Assembly (NCBI GenBank): GCA_021809435.1
Contig: JAKBAD010000005.1
Span: forward strand, 1 to 64,000
Direction: 5' to 3'
DNA from: Pseudomonadota bacterium
Lineage (GTDB): Bacteria > Pseudomonadota > Alphaproteobacteria > Acetobacterales > Acetobacteraceae
DNA: 64,000 nt
Below the pieces are notes generated by a model. That model was not told the DNA's origin. It saw nothing but the letters and a program-made list of their open reading frames with translations, and did not search any database. Below are positions 12,955 to 21,161 of the stretch, one piece after another. Position 1 is the first letter of the stretch. Each line of letters starts with the position of its first letter. The position numbers were made by a program, and so were the translations under genes.

Positions 12955-13074
12955 CACGGCACGGGCCAATCTGGCCCGATGGGCCTGTAAGCTGGGAGAT
13001 ACGCTCGATTTGCGCTTGACCTGCGGCCCTCACCTGCGTTTTTCCCTCCGGTTAAACCGGATGGATTTGAACGC

Positions 13075-14433
13075 ATGACCGCCCAGGCCAGAAATACCCG
13101 CAAGCTGCACATTCTCACGCATGGCTGCCAGATGAACGTGTATGACAGCGCGCGCATGGCCGATCTGCTGCGCCCCATCGGCTATGAAACCGTCGAGGCC
13201 CCGGAAGGCGCCGATATGGTCATTCTCAATACCTGCCATATCCGCGAACGCGCCGAGGAGAAGGTGTTTTCGCAGCTCGGCCGCTGGCGCAAGCTCAAGG
13301 AGGAGCAGGGCGGGCGGATGATGATCGCGGTCACCGGCTGCGTGGCCCAGGCGGAGGGCGAGGTGCTGGCCAAGCGGGCGCCGTTTGTCGATCTGGTGGT
13401 CGGGCCGCAGGCCTATCACAGGCTGCCCGAACTCATCGCCGCCGCCCACCGCAAGACCGGCACGGTGATCGACACGGATTTTCCCGCCGAGCAGAAATTC
13501 GACTTCCTGCCCGATGACGCCGCCCCCCAGGGCGTGGTCTCGTTCCTGTCCATTCAGGAAGGCTGCGATAAATTCTGCTCGTTTTGCGTGGTGCCCTATA
13601 CGCGCGGCGCCGAAAGCTCGCGCCCGGCCGCCTCGGTGGTGGCCGAGGCGCGGCGCATGGTGGCGGGTGGCGCGCGCGAAATCGCGCTGCTTGGCCAAAA
13701 TGTGAATGCCTATCATGGCGAGGGGCCGGACGGCAAAATCTGGGGTCTGGCCCGGCTGGTCGCGGAACTCTCGGACATCGCCGGGCTGGAGCGGATCCGC
13801 TACACCACCTCCCACCCCAACGACATGGAAGACGCGCTGATCGCCGCCCATGGCACCAACCCCAAGCTCATGCCCTTCCTGCACCTGCCCGTGCAGTCGG
13901 GGTCGGACAAGATTCTGCGCGCCATGAACCGCAAGCACGACGCGGCGAAATTCCACCGCATCGTCGAGCGGCTCAAGGCCGCGCGGCCCGACATCGCGCT
14001 GTCTTCCGATTTCATCGTCGGCCATCCGGGCGAGACCGATGAGGATTTTGCCGCCACCATGAAGCTGGTGAAGGAGACCGGCTTCGCGCTGGCTTATTCG
14101 TTCAAATATTCCCCCCGCCCCGGCACGCCCGCAGCCGGGCTGCCCCAGATCGAGGAAGCGGTGAAGGATGCCCGGCTCTATGAGCTGCAGGCCGAGCTGC
14201 GCCGCCAGCAATATGCCTTCAATGACAGCAAGCTCGGCCAGACCCTGCCGGTGCTGTTCACCGGCCCGGGGCGGCACGCCAACCAGCAGGCCGCGCGCTC
14301 GGGCTATATGCAGCCGGTGGTGGTTGAGCATTCAACAGACCTGACCGGGCAGATTTGCGAGGTCGAAATTATTCAAAGCAACCCCAACTCTTTACTCGGA
14401 CGCCTGGTTGATAAGGAGAAACGCGCAGCTTGA
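13075..14433 (+). CDS. miaB: tRNA-2-methylthio-N6-dimethylallyladenosine synthase MiaB
   Basis: The 452-residue radical-SAM methylthiotransferase adds a methylthio group to i6A37 of tRNAs reading UNN codons. The UPF0004 domain has three cysteines for one Fe-S cluster (GCQMN, NTCHIRERAEEK, TGCVAQAEG). The radical-SAM core has CDKFCSFCVVPYTRG holding the CxxxCxxC triad, followed by LLGQNVNAY and LHLPVQSGSDKIL, and a C-terminal TRAM domain. The length is typical. It starts at ATG 13075, and a 15-bp palindrome TCCGGTTAAACCGGA lies 14 bp upstream (13047-13061). It leads an operon with phoH, ybeY and corC, the order usual in proteobacteria. Confidence 0.97.
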   Translation: MTAQARNTRKLHILTHGCQMNVYDSARMADLLRPIGYETVEAPEGADMVILNTCHIRERAEEKVFSQLGRWRKLKEEQGGRMMIAVTGCVAQAEGEVLAKRAPFVDLVVGPQAYHRLPELIAAAHRKTGTVIDTDFPAEQKFDFLPDDAAPQGVVSFLSIQEGCDKFCSFCVVPYTRGAESSRPAASVVAEARRMVAGGAREIALLGQNVNAYHGEGPDGKIWGLARLVAELSDIAGLERIRYTTSHPNDMEDALIAAHGTNPKLMPFLHLPVQSGSDKILRAMNRKHDAAKFHRIVERLKAARPDIALSSDFIVGHPGETDEDFAATMKLVKETGFALAYSFKYSPRPGTPAAGLPQIEEAVKDARLYELQAELRRQQYAFNDSKLGQTLPVLFTGPGRHANQQAARSGYMQPVVVEHSTDLTGQICEVEIIQSNPNSLLGRLVDKEKRAA

Positions 14434-15455
14434 GCCAGATCACCGCCCCCCGCCACCCCCTCACCGCTCCCCCTCAGCGTTCGCTGACCATGAGTTTCGC
14501 CAGCAACGCCCTCATGCCGCTTCTGGTCGGCGACCATGACCGGCACCTCGCCCGGATCGAGCAGCGCCTCTCGGTGCGGCTGGCCTGCAAGGGCAACCGG
14601 ATCTCGATCACCGGCGCCGATGACAGCGTGAACGTGGCCGAGGCGGCGCTCGCCGCGCTTTACCGCCAGCTTGAGCGGGGTGAGATGATCGATGGGCCAA
14701 AAGTGGATGCGGTGCTGCGGCTGATGGATACCGGCGCCGAGCCGAGATTGCCGCTCTCCGACCTGCCCGCCATCCGCACCCGCAAGGGCGCGGTGGGGCC
14801 GCGCAGCCAGGGTCAGGCTGGGTATATGGATTGTCTGGCCCGCCATGAGATGGTGTTCGCCCTTGGCCCCGCCGGCACGGGCAAAACCTATCTGGCGGTG
14901 GCGCAGGCGGTGGCCATGCTCACCGAGGGCAAGGTCGAGCGCATCGTGCTCTCGCGCCCGGCGGTGGAGGCCGGCGAACGGCTGGGCTTTCTGCCCGGCG
15001 ACATGAAAGAGAAAGTGGACCCCTATCTCCGCCCGCTTTACGACGCGCTGAACGACCTGCTGCCCGGCGACACGCTGGCCAGGCGCATGGCGTCGGGTGA
15101 AATCGAAATCGCCCCGCTCGCCTTCATGCGCGGGCGCACGCTCTCGCATGCCTTCGTCATCCTCGATGAGGCCCAGAACACCACCCCCATGCAGATGAAA
15201 ATGTTCCTCACCCGCATGGGCGAAGGCACGCGCATGGTCATCACCGGCGACCTCACCCAGATCGACCTGCCACCCAACACACGATCCGGGCTCGCCGACG
15301 CGCTGGAAACGCTCGAAGGCATCCAGGGCATCGGGGTTATGCGCTTCTCGAACGCGGATGTGGTGAGACATCCGCTGGTGGGCAGGATTGTCGACGCCTA
15401 TGATCGACGCTATGCCGCCGTCACTGAACATGCGCGCGAGCAGAAACTCGCCTGA
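14430..15455 (+). CDS. ybeZ: PhoH-family ATPase (YbeZ)
   Basis: The 341-residue product is a PhoH-like P-loop ATPase, the usual partner of the RNase YbeY in ribosomal RNA maturation and stress response. An N-terminal region of about 115 residues precedes the ATPase, with GPAGTGKTYLAVAQAV as Walker A and FVILDEAQNTTPMQMKMFL as Walker B, then RMVITGDLTQIDLP. The start is TTG 14430, overlapping the miaB stop (TTGA), with AAGGAG about 10 bp upstream; an internal ATG at 14490 is a possible alternative. Translational coupling to miaB and the closely spaced ybeY downstream place it in a single operon. Confidence 0.93.
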   Translation: MSQITAPRHPLTAPPQRSLTMSFASNALMPLLVGDHDRHLARIEQRLSVRLACKGNRISITGADDSVNVAEAALAALYRQLERGEMIDGPKVDAVLRLMDTGAEPRLPLSDLPAIRTRKGAVGPRSQGQAGYMDCLARHEMVFALGPAGTGKTYLAVAQAVAMLTEGKVERIVLSRPAVEAGERLGFLPGDMKEKVDPYLRPLYDALNDLLPGDTLARRMASGEIEIAPLAFMRGRTLSHAFVILDEAQNTTPMQMKMFLTRMGEGTRMVITGDLTQIDLPPNTRSGLADALETLEGIQGIGVMRFSNADVVRHPLVGRIVDAYDRRYAAVTEHAREQKLA

Positions 15456-15462
15456 AGGACCA

Positions 15463-15900
15463 ATGGAACCCGGAAGTAGCAGCCCCTTCGGGGGCGTCGA
15501 GATCGTCATCACCGAGCGCCTGTGGCGCCGCTTCGTGCCCGATGCGGTGCGGCGCGTGGAACGTGCCCTGGCCGCCGCCGAGTGCGCCGCCAGCGTGGCC
15601 CTCACCGATGACCGTACCATCAAGCGGCTGAACCACCGCGACCGCGGCAAGAACAAGCCCACCAACGTGCTCACCTATGAGCGTCCGCCGGAAATTCTGC
15701 TGGCTTTTGGCGTGGTGGCGCGTGAGGCGCGCAAGGAGCGCCGCAGCATCGCCAACCATCTCACCCATCTGATCGTGCATGGGGCGCTACATTTGCACGG
15801 GTTCGATCACCATCATCCCGGCCAGGCCCGCGAGATGGAGGGCGAGGAAGCCAGAATTCTGGCCCGGCTGGGCGTGCCCAACCCCTGGAAAAACCGATGA
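15463..15900 (+). CDS. ybeY: Endoribonuclease YbeY
   Basis: The 145-residue product is the single-strand endoribonuclease YbeY, which acts in 16S rRNA 3'-end processing and 70S quality control. The zinc site HGALHLHGFDHHHPGQA carries the family's HGxLHLxGYDH pattern, and NVLTYERP corresponds to the conserved NVLSFP segment. ATG 15463 is preceded by AAGGA and follows the phoH stop by 7 bp; longer in-frame starts would overlap phoH with no homology. The stop overlaps the start of corC (ATGA). Confidence 0.94.
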   Translation: MEPGSSSPFGGVEIVITERLWRRFVPDAVRRVERALAAAECAASVALTDDRTIKRLNHRDRGKNKPTNVLTYERPPEILLAFGVVAREARKERRSIANHLTHLIVHGALHLHGFDHHHPGQAREMEGEEARILARLGVPNPWKNR

Positions 15901-16778
15901 ACCGGCGGATCGGCCGATTATGGGGGCGGCTGACCGGCGGCGAACAGGCCGCGATGCGCGATTCCATCGCCGAGCTGGTGCAGGAGGCCAACGCCGCCGG
16001 CGACCATGCCGAGCCCGGCGAGGCGCCAGGGCTGAACCCGCAGGAGCGCGCGCTGATCGCCAATGTGCTGCGGCTGCGCGGCTCGACGGCCGATGACGTG
16101 ATGGTGCCACGGCCCGATATCATCGCCATGAAAATGGATGTGACGCTCGACCAGGCGGTGGCGCTGCTGCGCCGCGAGGGTCATTCGCGCCTGCCCGTGT
16201 ACCGCGAGGCGCTCGACGATATTGTCGGCATGGTGCATCTCAAGGATGTGTTCGCCTATACCGGCCCGGCGGCGGAGTTCTCGGTCGAGAAGATCCTGCG
16301 TAAGCCGCTGATGGTGGCGCCGCAGATCTCGGTGCTCGATTTGCTGCTGCAAATGCGCCAGACCCACACCCACCTGGCGCTGGTGGTGGATGAATATGGC
16401 GGCATTGACGGGCTGGTGACCATCGAGGATCTGGTCGAGACCATTGTCGGCGACATCTCGGATGAGCATGACGAGATCGAGGGCCCGATGCTGACCGAGC
16501 GGCCCGACGGCACGCTCGACCTCAATGCCCGCCTCACCGTCGAGGAGTTCGAGGAAAAGCTGGGCCCGGTGCTGAGCGAGGATGAGCGCGACGCCGATAT
16601 TGAAACCGTGGGCGGGCTGGTGTTCAACCTCGCCGGCCGGGTGCCCGCCAAGGGCGAGGTGATCGCGCATGGCTCGGGCATAGAGTTTCTGGTGCTCGAT
16701 GCCGATGCAAGGCGCATCCGCCGGTTGCGCGTGCGCCGGCTGGCCACGGCCGAAGGCGCCGACACCCCAGCCGCCTGA
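15897..16778 (+). CDS. ybeX: CorC/YbeX-type CBS-domain protein
   Basis: The 293-residue soluble protein has the CorC_HlyC layout: a short N-terminal region, two CBS motifs (RGSTADDVMVPRPDIIAM through SRLPVYREALDDIVGMVHLKD, and HLALVVDEYGGIDGLVTIED), and a C-terminal transporter-associated domain (about 210-280). The DUF21 membrane domain of larger homologues is absent, as usual for YbeX. The family is linked to Mg/Co resistance and, through its neighbours, to ribosome metabolism; the exact role is unsettled. The ATG overlaps the ybeY stop, so it is the last coupled gene of the miaB operon, and a strong terminator follows 70 bp downstream. Confidence 0.92.
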   Translation: MNRRIGRLWGRLTGGEQAAMRDSIAELVQEANAAGDHAEPGEAPGLNPQERALIANVLRLRGSTADDVMVPRPDIIAMKMDVTLDQAVALLRREGHSRLPVYREALDDIVGMVHLKDVFAYTGPAAEFSVEKILRKPLMVAPQISVLDLLLQMRQTHTHLALVVDEYGGIDGLVTIEDLVETIVGDISDEHDEIEGPMLTERPDGTLDLNARLTVEEFEEKLGPVLSEDERDADIETVGGLVFNLAGRVPAKGEVIAHGSGIEFLVLDADARRIRRLRVRRLATAEGADTPAA

Positions 16779-16850
16779 CCCGCCAGCGCCCGCGGTTTTG
16801 GCCGCGTTGGGCGGTGTCTCCGCGCAGGCCGTCGCCTTTCCCGGCACAAA

Positions 16851-16883
16851 AAACGCCGCCTTGGTTGCCCAAGGCGGCGTTTT
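16851..16883. terminator. Bidirectional rho-independent terminator
   Basis: AAACGCCGCCTTGG (16851-16864) pairs perfectly with CCAAGGCGGCGTTT (16869-16882) across a 4-nt loop. T residues follow on the plus strand and an A run precedes it, so it can end the miaB operon rightward and the convergent ompA gene leftward. Confidence 0.9.
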
Positions 16884-16902
16884 CATTTGGTGGCTGAGCC
16901 GA

Positions 16903-17973
16903 TTAGTTCAGCACGATCTCGACGCGGCGGTTCTGCGGCTCGCGCACGTTCGGGCCGGTCGGCACCAGCAGGTGCGTCTCGCCATAAGCGTGGATCTCGA
17001 TCTCGGAAGCCGGCACGCCATCGGCGACCAGCTTGCCGGCCACAGCCTTGGCGCGGCGCTCGGAGAGGCCCTGGTTATAAACGGCGGTGCCCGAGGTGTC
17101 GGTGTAGCCCGAGACATTCAGGGTGGTGACGTTCTGGGTCTTCGAGTCAGCGGCGGCCTCGGCGATGATCTGCGTCGCCTTCGGCGTCAGCACGGCCTTG
17201 TCCCAGTCAAAGAAGACCAGATAGGTCTTGGCCGGGGCGGGCGCGGGCGCGGCCACGGGCATCGGCGCGGGGGCCGGGGCGGGCACGGCGGCCGGCGCGT
17301 TGAACAGCTGGTAGCGCACCCCAACCAGGAAGCTGTGGCTGGAGATCTGGCCCAGCTTCTCAACCCCGCCGGGGAAGCCAACGACAGGATAGTTGCGGCT
17401 CTGCACCAGCTGGGTGAAGCGATATTCACCGGTGAGCGAGAGGCCCGGCACGGCGGCCAGCGGGTAGGACAGGCCGGCGATCAGGTCATAGGCGAACGAA
17501 CCGCGCGTGCCGCCAAACACCGTGCCGACGGGGTTGCCGTCATTCACATGGCGCGAGAGTTGCACCCACTGATAGCCAACGCCACCGCCCAGATAGGGGT
17601 AAACCGGCAGGCCGGCATTGAAATCGTAATACACATTGACCATCGGGCCATAGGTGTTCATCGCGCCATAGGCGCGGGTGCGGGCGCCGAAATTATAGTG
17701 CGAGGAATGCACCGTGTTGCGGTCGTAAACGCCGCCCAGCTCAACGCGCAGGCCGTTGCCAAACCCATAACCAACCGCCATGGCGCCGGCATAGGAGGGG
17801 CGGGTGTTGAGCTTGCCCGACAAGCCGCCGAAGGCGTGATCGAGGAAGTTCGAGGGTTGCTGGAAGGAAGTGCCGGCACCGAGGCTGACATAGGGGCCGG
17901 TGACGGGCTGAGCATGGGCGACGATGGGCAGGGCCATGCAGGTCGCGGCGGCGAGGGCAAAACGGAGTTTCAT
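16903..17973 (-). CDS. OmpA-family outer membrane protein
   Basis: The 356-residue precursor starts with a signal peptide (LRFALAAATCMALPIVAHAQ). Residues 25-220 have the alternating aromatic/polar pattern of an 8-stranded outer-membrane barrel, beginning GPYVSLGAGTSF. An Ala/Pro hinge (APAPAPMPVAAPAPAPAK) leads to a C-terminal OmpA peptidoglycan-binding domain with LNVSGYTDTSGTAVYNQGLS, ERRAKAVAGKL and NRRVEIVL. The domain retains the Asp and Arg that contact diaminopimelate. It anchors the outer membrane to the wall. ATG 17973 is placed at the signal peptide. It is a single gene, and the terminator at 16851 ends its transcript. Confidence 0.92.
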   Translation of the reverse strand: MKLRFALAAATCMALPIVAHAQPVTGPYVSLGAGTSFQQPSNFLDHAFGGLSGKLNTRPSYAGAMAVGYGFGNGLRVELGGVYDRNTVHSSHYNFGARTRAYGAMNTYGPMVNVYYDFNAGLPVYPYLGGGVGYQWVQLSRHVNDGNPVGTVFGGTRGSFAYDLIAGLSYPLAAVPGLSLTGEYRFTQLVQSRNYPVVGFPGGVEKLGQISSHSFLVGVRYQLFNAPAAVPAPAPAPMPVAAPAPAPAKTYLVFFDWDKAVLTPKATQIIAEAAADSKTQNVTTLNVSGYTDTSGTAVYNQGLSERRAKAVAGKLVADGVPASEIEIHAYGETHLLVPTGPNVREPQNRRVEIVLN

Positions 17974-18134
17974 TGTTTCGCTATCCTTAAATGCGGAAAT
18001 AAGCTGGCGCCGTACTACAGCAATTCTGCCTGGTTGAAACTGACGATTATGTAAAATCCCATAAACATCAACGGTTGTGGCATTTAGATCACACAGCACA
18101 GCCGCGTCCCGACGATCCCAGACCGCAAAAACAG

Positions 18135-18193
18135 TTCTCTAAGAGAAAATTTTATTCTCTTTGGTTGACATTCATAACCCTCGCCAGTTAATC
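18135..18193 (+). promoter_or_regulatory. Candidate promoter and operator of the nitrogen cluster
   Basis: TTGACA (18165-18170) and TTAATC (18188-18193) are separated by 17 bp and fit a sigma-70 promoter about 30 bp before the first ATG (18225). Just upstream are three 6-bp half-sites, TTCTCT (18135), AGAGAA (18142) and TTCTCT (18155). The first pair forms a 13-bp palindrome. This could be a regulator site, but the regulator is unknown. Confidence 0.5.
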
Positions 18194-18224
18194 TTTTTTC
18201 GTGATACGAAAGGAGATCGCGGCC

Positions 18225-19103
18225 ATGTGTGGCATTGCCGGGCTGTTCTTGAAGACCAGGGCGTTGGAGCCGCATTTAGGGGCGTTGACCTCGGTGATGC
18301 TCTCCGAACTCACCGCGCGCGGGCCGGATTCGGCGGGGTTCGCGGTCTATGGCGCGGCCATGCCGGGGCATGTGAAATACACGCTGCGCGCCGAAGGGGG
18401 CGCCGAGACGCTGGCGCTGTTTCCCAAGCTCGGGCTCTCGGCCATTGAGCGCGACGATCATCTGGTGGTCTCGGTGCCGCTGGCCCATGAGGCGGCCTTC
18501 GCCGCCGCGCTGGCCGGGCACCCTGAAATCGCGGTGGTCTCGAAGGGCGAGCGGATCGAGCTGTTCAAGGGCGTGGGCCTGCCCGATGACGTGGCCGCCC
18601 GCTTTGGCCTGGCCACAATGAGCGGCACCCATGCCATCGCCCATACCCGCATGGCCACCGAAAGCGCGGTCACCACCGCCGGCGCCCACCCGTTCTCAAC
18701 CGGGCTCGACCAATGCCTGGTGCATAACGGCTCGCTCTCCAACCATAACGACCTCCGCCGCAAGCTGGTCCGCGAGGGGCTAAGCTTCGAAACCCAGAAC
18801 GACACCGAGGTGGCAGCCGGGTTTCTCACCCACCAGCTGCAAACCGGTGCCCGGCTCGATGAGGCGCTGAGAGCCGCGCTCGGCACGCTGGATGGGTTTT
18901 ACACTTTCGTGGTGGGCACCGAGAGCGGCTTTGGCGTGCTGCGCGACCCCATTGCCTGCAAGCCCGCCGTGATGGCCGAAACCGATGATTACGTGGCGTT
19001 TGGCTCCGAATATCGCGCGCTGGCGGCGCTGCCCGGCATCGAGGGCGCGCATCTCTTCGAGCCCGAACCCGCCAAGGTTTATTTCTGGGAGCGCGCGGCA
19101 TGA
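18225..19103 (+). CDS. mgsA: Class II glutamine amidotransferase subunit (MgsA/GlxB-like)
   Basis: The 292-residue product begins MCGIAGLFLK. Cys2 becomes the N-terminal nucleophile after Met removal, the hallmark of Ntn-type glutaminases, and HTRMATESAVTTAGAHPF and LVHNGSLSNHNDLRR are the usual glutamine-binding loops. Alone it is the glutaminase third of a split glutamate-synthase-like enzyme: MgsA of N-methylglutamate synthase in methylotrophs, or GlxB in rhizobia. ATG 18225 is required by Cys2 and has AAGGAGA at 9 bp. The stop overlaps the next gene (ATGA). The full set glutaminase, GXGXG protein, FMN synthase domain and type III glutamine synthetase follows in order. Confidence 0.88.
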   Translation: MCGIAGLFLKTRALEPHLGALTSVMLSELTARGPDSAGFAVYGAAMPGHVKYTLRAEGGAETLALFPKLGLSAIERDDHLVVSVPLAHEAAFAAALAGHPEIAVVSKGERIELFKGVGLPDDVAARFGLATMSGTHAIAHTRMATESAVTTAGAHPFSTGLDQCLVHNGSLSNHNDLRRKLVREGLSFETQNDTEVAAGFLTHQLQTGARLDEALRAALGTLDGFYTFVVGTESGFGVLRDPIACKPAVMAETDDYVAFGSEYRALAALPGIEGAHLFEPEPAKVYFWERAA

Positions 19104-19816
19104 GCCTTGCATTGCAAACCGCCATGGAAGACGCCGTGATTTACGACCTCGCCACGCACAGCCCGCGCGACCTCAACGCCGCGCTGCAAACCCTGCCCGC
19201 CGGCACCAGCCAGACCAGCTGGGTGGTGCGCAACCCCCGGGGCGCGCATGCCCTCGCCGTGGGCATCACGGCCCCGGTCACGGTCAGGCTTGACGGCCAT
19301 GTGGGCTATTATGCAGCTGGCATGAATGATGGCGCGACCATCATCATCGCGGGCAATGCCGGCACGGGCGTGGCCGAGAACATGATGGCCGGCCTGGTGC
19401 GGGTGCAGGGCGATGCCTCGCAATCGGCGGGCGCCACGGCCCATGGCGGGCTTTTGGTCATCGAGGGCAATGCCGCGGCGCGCTGCGGAATCTCGATGAA
19501 GGGGGGCGATATCGTGGTCAAGGGGTCGGTCGGGCACATGTCGGCCTTCATGGCGCAAAGCGGCAATCTGGTGGTGTGCGGCGATGCCGGCGAGGCGCTG
19601 GGGGATTCGCTCTACGAGGCCAATTTATTCGTGAAGGGCGCGGTGAAATCGCTCGGCGCCGATTGCGAGGTGAAGGAAATGACCAAGGACAAGCTGGCCA
19701 TCCTCACCGCGCTGCTGCGTGAGGCCGGGAGCGAGGAGGAGCCGGCGGGCTTCACCCTCTATGGCTCGGCGCGCAGGCTTTATCATTTCCACGTCGACAA
19801 TGCCGGGGCGTACTGA
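19100..19816 (+). CDS. mgsB: GXGXG-domain subunit (MgsB/GlxC-like)
   Basis: The 238-residue product is a stand-alone beta-helix of the type forming the C-terminal domain of glutamate synthase large subunits and the FwdC subunit of formylmethanofuran dehydrogenase. Repeating Gly motifs such as GATIIIAGNAGTGVAENM, GGLLVIEGNAAARCGISMKG and SGNLVVCGDAGEALGDSLYE mark the helix turns. In split enzymes this subunit is structural, joining the glutaminase and synthase parts. The start overlaps the preceding stop and the next gene begins 2 bp after its own stop, which fits equal production of complex subunits. Confidence 0.87.
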   Translation: MSLALQTAMEDAVIYDLATHSPRDLNAALQTLPAGTSQTSWVVRNPRGAHALAVGITAPVTVRLDGHVGYYAAGMNDGATIIIAGNAGTGVAENMMAGLVRVQGDASQSAGATAHGGLLVIEGNAAARCGISMKGGDIVVKGSVGHMSAFMAQSGNLVVCGDAGEALGDSLYEANLFVKGAVKSLGADCEVKEMTKDKLAILTALLREAGSEEEPAGFTLYGSARRLYHFHVDNAGAY

Positions 19817-19817
19817 C

Positions 19818-21146
19818 ATGACCGAGGCTCACATCCCCCAGACCAAACCCCGCTATTCAGCGACTTTCGACCCCTACACGGTTTCCGAGATCCAGCGCGC
19901 CGCCGCCACCGGTATTTATGACATCAGGGGCGGCGGCTCGAAGCGGCGGCTGCCGCATTTCGATGATTTGCTGTTTCTCGGCGCCTCGATCTCGCGCTAC
20001 CCGCTCGAGGGCTACCGCGAGAGATGCGGCACCGATGTGGTGCTGGGCACGCGCTTCGCCAAAAACCCCATTCACCTCAAAATCCCGGTCACCATCGCGG
20101 GCATGAGCTTTGGCTCGCTCTCGGCCAACGCCAAGGAGGCGCTGGGGCGCGGCGCCACGGCCGCCGGCACCTCGACCACCACGGGCGATGGCGGCATGAC
20201 GCCCGAGGAGCGCGGCCATTCGCAGACACTGGTCTATCAATATCTGCCCTCGCGCTATGGCATGAATCTGGCCGATCTGCGCAAGGCCGACGCCATCGAG
20301 GTGGTGATCGGCCAGGGCGCCAAGCCGGGCGGCGGCGGCATGTTACTGGGCCAGAAAATCTCCGCCCGCGTGGCCAGAATGCGCGATTTGCCCGAGGGCA
20401 TCGACCAGCGCTCGGCCTGCCGCCACCCGGACTGGACGGGGCCCGATGATCTCGAGATCAAGATCCAGGAGCTTAGAGAGCTGACCAACTGGGAAAAGCC
20501 GATTTATGTGAAGGTCGGCGCCAGCCGCCCTTATTACGACATCGCGCTGGCCGTGAAGGCGGGCGCCGATGTGGTGGTGCTCGATGGCATGCAGGGCGGC
20601 ACGGCGGCGACCCAGGAGGTGTTCATCGAGCATGTCGGCATCCCCCTCCTCTCGGCCATCCGCCCGGCGGTGCAGGCGCTGCGGGATTTGGGCATGCACC
20701 GCAAGGTGCAGCTCATCGTCTCGGGCGGCATCCGCACGGGGGCCGATGTGGCCAAGGCCCTGGCGCTGGGGGCCGATGCCGTGGCGATCGGCACCGCCGC
20801 GCTGATCGCGCTGGGCGACAATGCGCCCGCGCTGGAGGCCGAGTACAATAAGCTCGGCACCACGGCGGGCGCTTATGATGACTGGCACGAAGGGCGCGAC
20901 CCGGCGGGCATCACCACCCAGGATGACGCGCTCGCCGCCCGGCTCGACCCTCTGAAGGCCGGGCGCCGGCTGGCCAATTATCTGAGCGTACTCACCCTTG
21001 AGGCCCAAACCCTCGCCCGCGCCTGCGGCAAGAGCCACCTGCATAATCTCGAACCCGAGGACCTCGTGGCGCTCAGCGTGGAGGCGGCGGCCATGGCGCA
21101 GGTGCCGCTGGCGGGCACGGGCTGGATTCCGGGCAAATCTTTCTGA
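19818..21146 (+). CDS. mgsC: FMN-dependent glutamate-synthase-like subunit (MgsC/GlxD-like)
   Basis: The 442-residue product is the TIM-barrel synthase domain of a split glutamate synthase. Recognisable parts are PVTIAGMSFGSLSANAKEAL, STTTGDGGMTPEERGHS, IGQGAKPGGGGMLLGQKIS, KVGASRPYYDIALAVKAGAD and GGIRTGADVAKALALGADAV, which hold the FMN and 2-oxoglutarate sites. In N-methylglutamate synthase this subunit forms N-methylglutamate from methylamine-derived nitrogen; a closely related rhizobial GlxD has no firm role. ATG 19818 lies 2 bp after mgsB; an upstream in-frame extension overlaps mgsB without homology. Cysteines near residue 400 (LARACGKSH) may take part in an Fe-S site. Confidence 0.87.
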   Translation: MTEAHIPQTKPRYSATFDPYTVSEIQRAAATGIYDIRGGGSKRRLPHFDDLLFLGASISRYPLEGYRERCGTDVVLGTRFAKNPIHLKIPVTIAGMSFGSLSANAKEALGRGATAAGTSTTTGDGGMTPEERGHSQTLVYQYLPSRYGMNLADLRKADAIEVVIGQGAKPGGGGMLLGQKISARVARMRDLPEGIDQRSACRHPDWTGPDDLEIKIQELRELTNWEKPIYVKVGASRPYYDIALAVKAGADVVVLDGMQGGTAATQEVFIEHVGIPLLSAIRPAVQALRDLGMHRKVQLIVSGGIRTGADVAKALALGADAVAIGTAALIALGDNAPALEAEYNKLGTTAGAYDDWHEGRDPAGITTQDDALAARLDPLKAGRRLANYLSVLTLEAQTLARACGKSHLHNLEPEDLVALSVEAAAMAQVPLAGTGWIPGKSF

Positions 21147-21161
21147 ACACGGGGAACTTGA

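Noticed and set aside
13047-13061. Palindrome TCCGGTTAAACCGGA upstream of miaB as an operator
   Set aside because: It is a clear dyad, but a single short copy without a promoter I can place, so no regulatory role is claimed.
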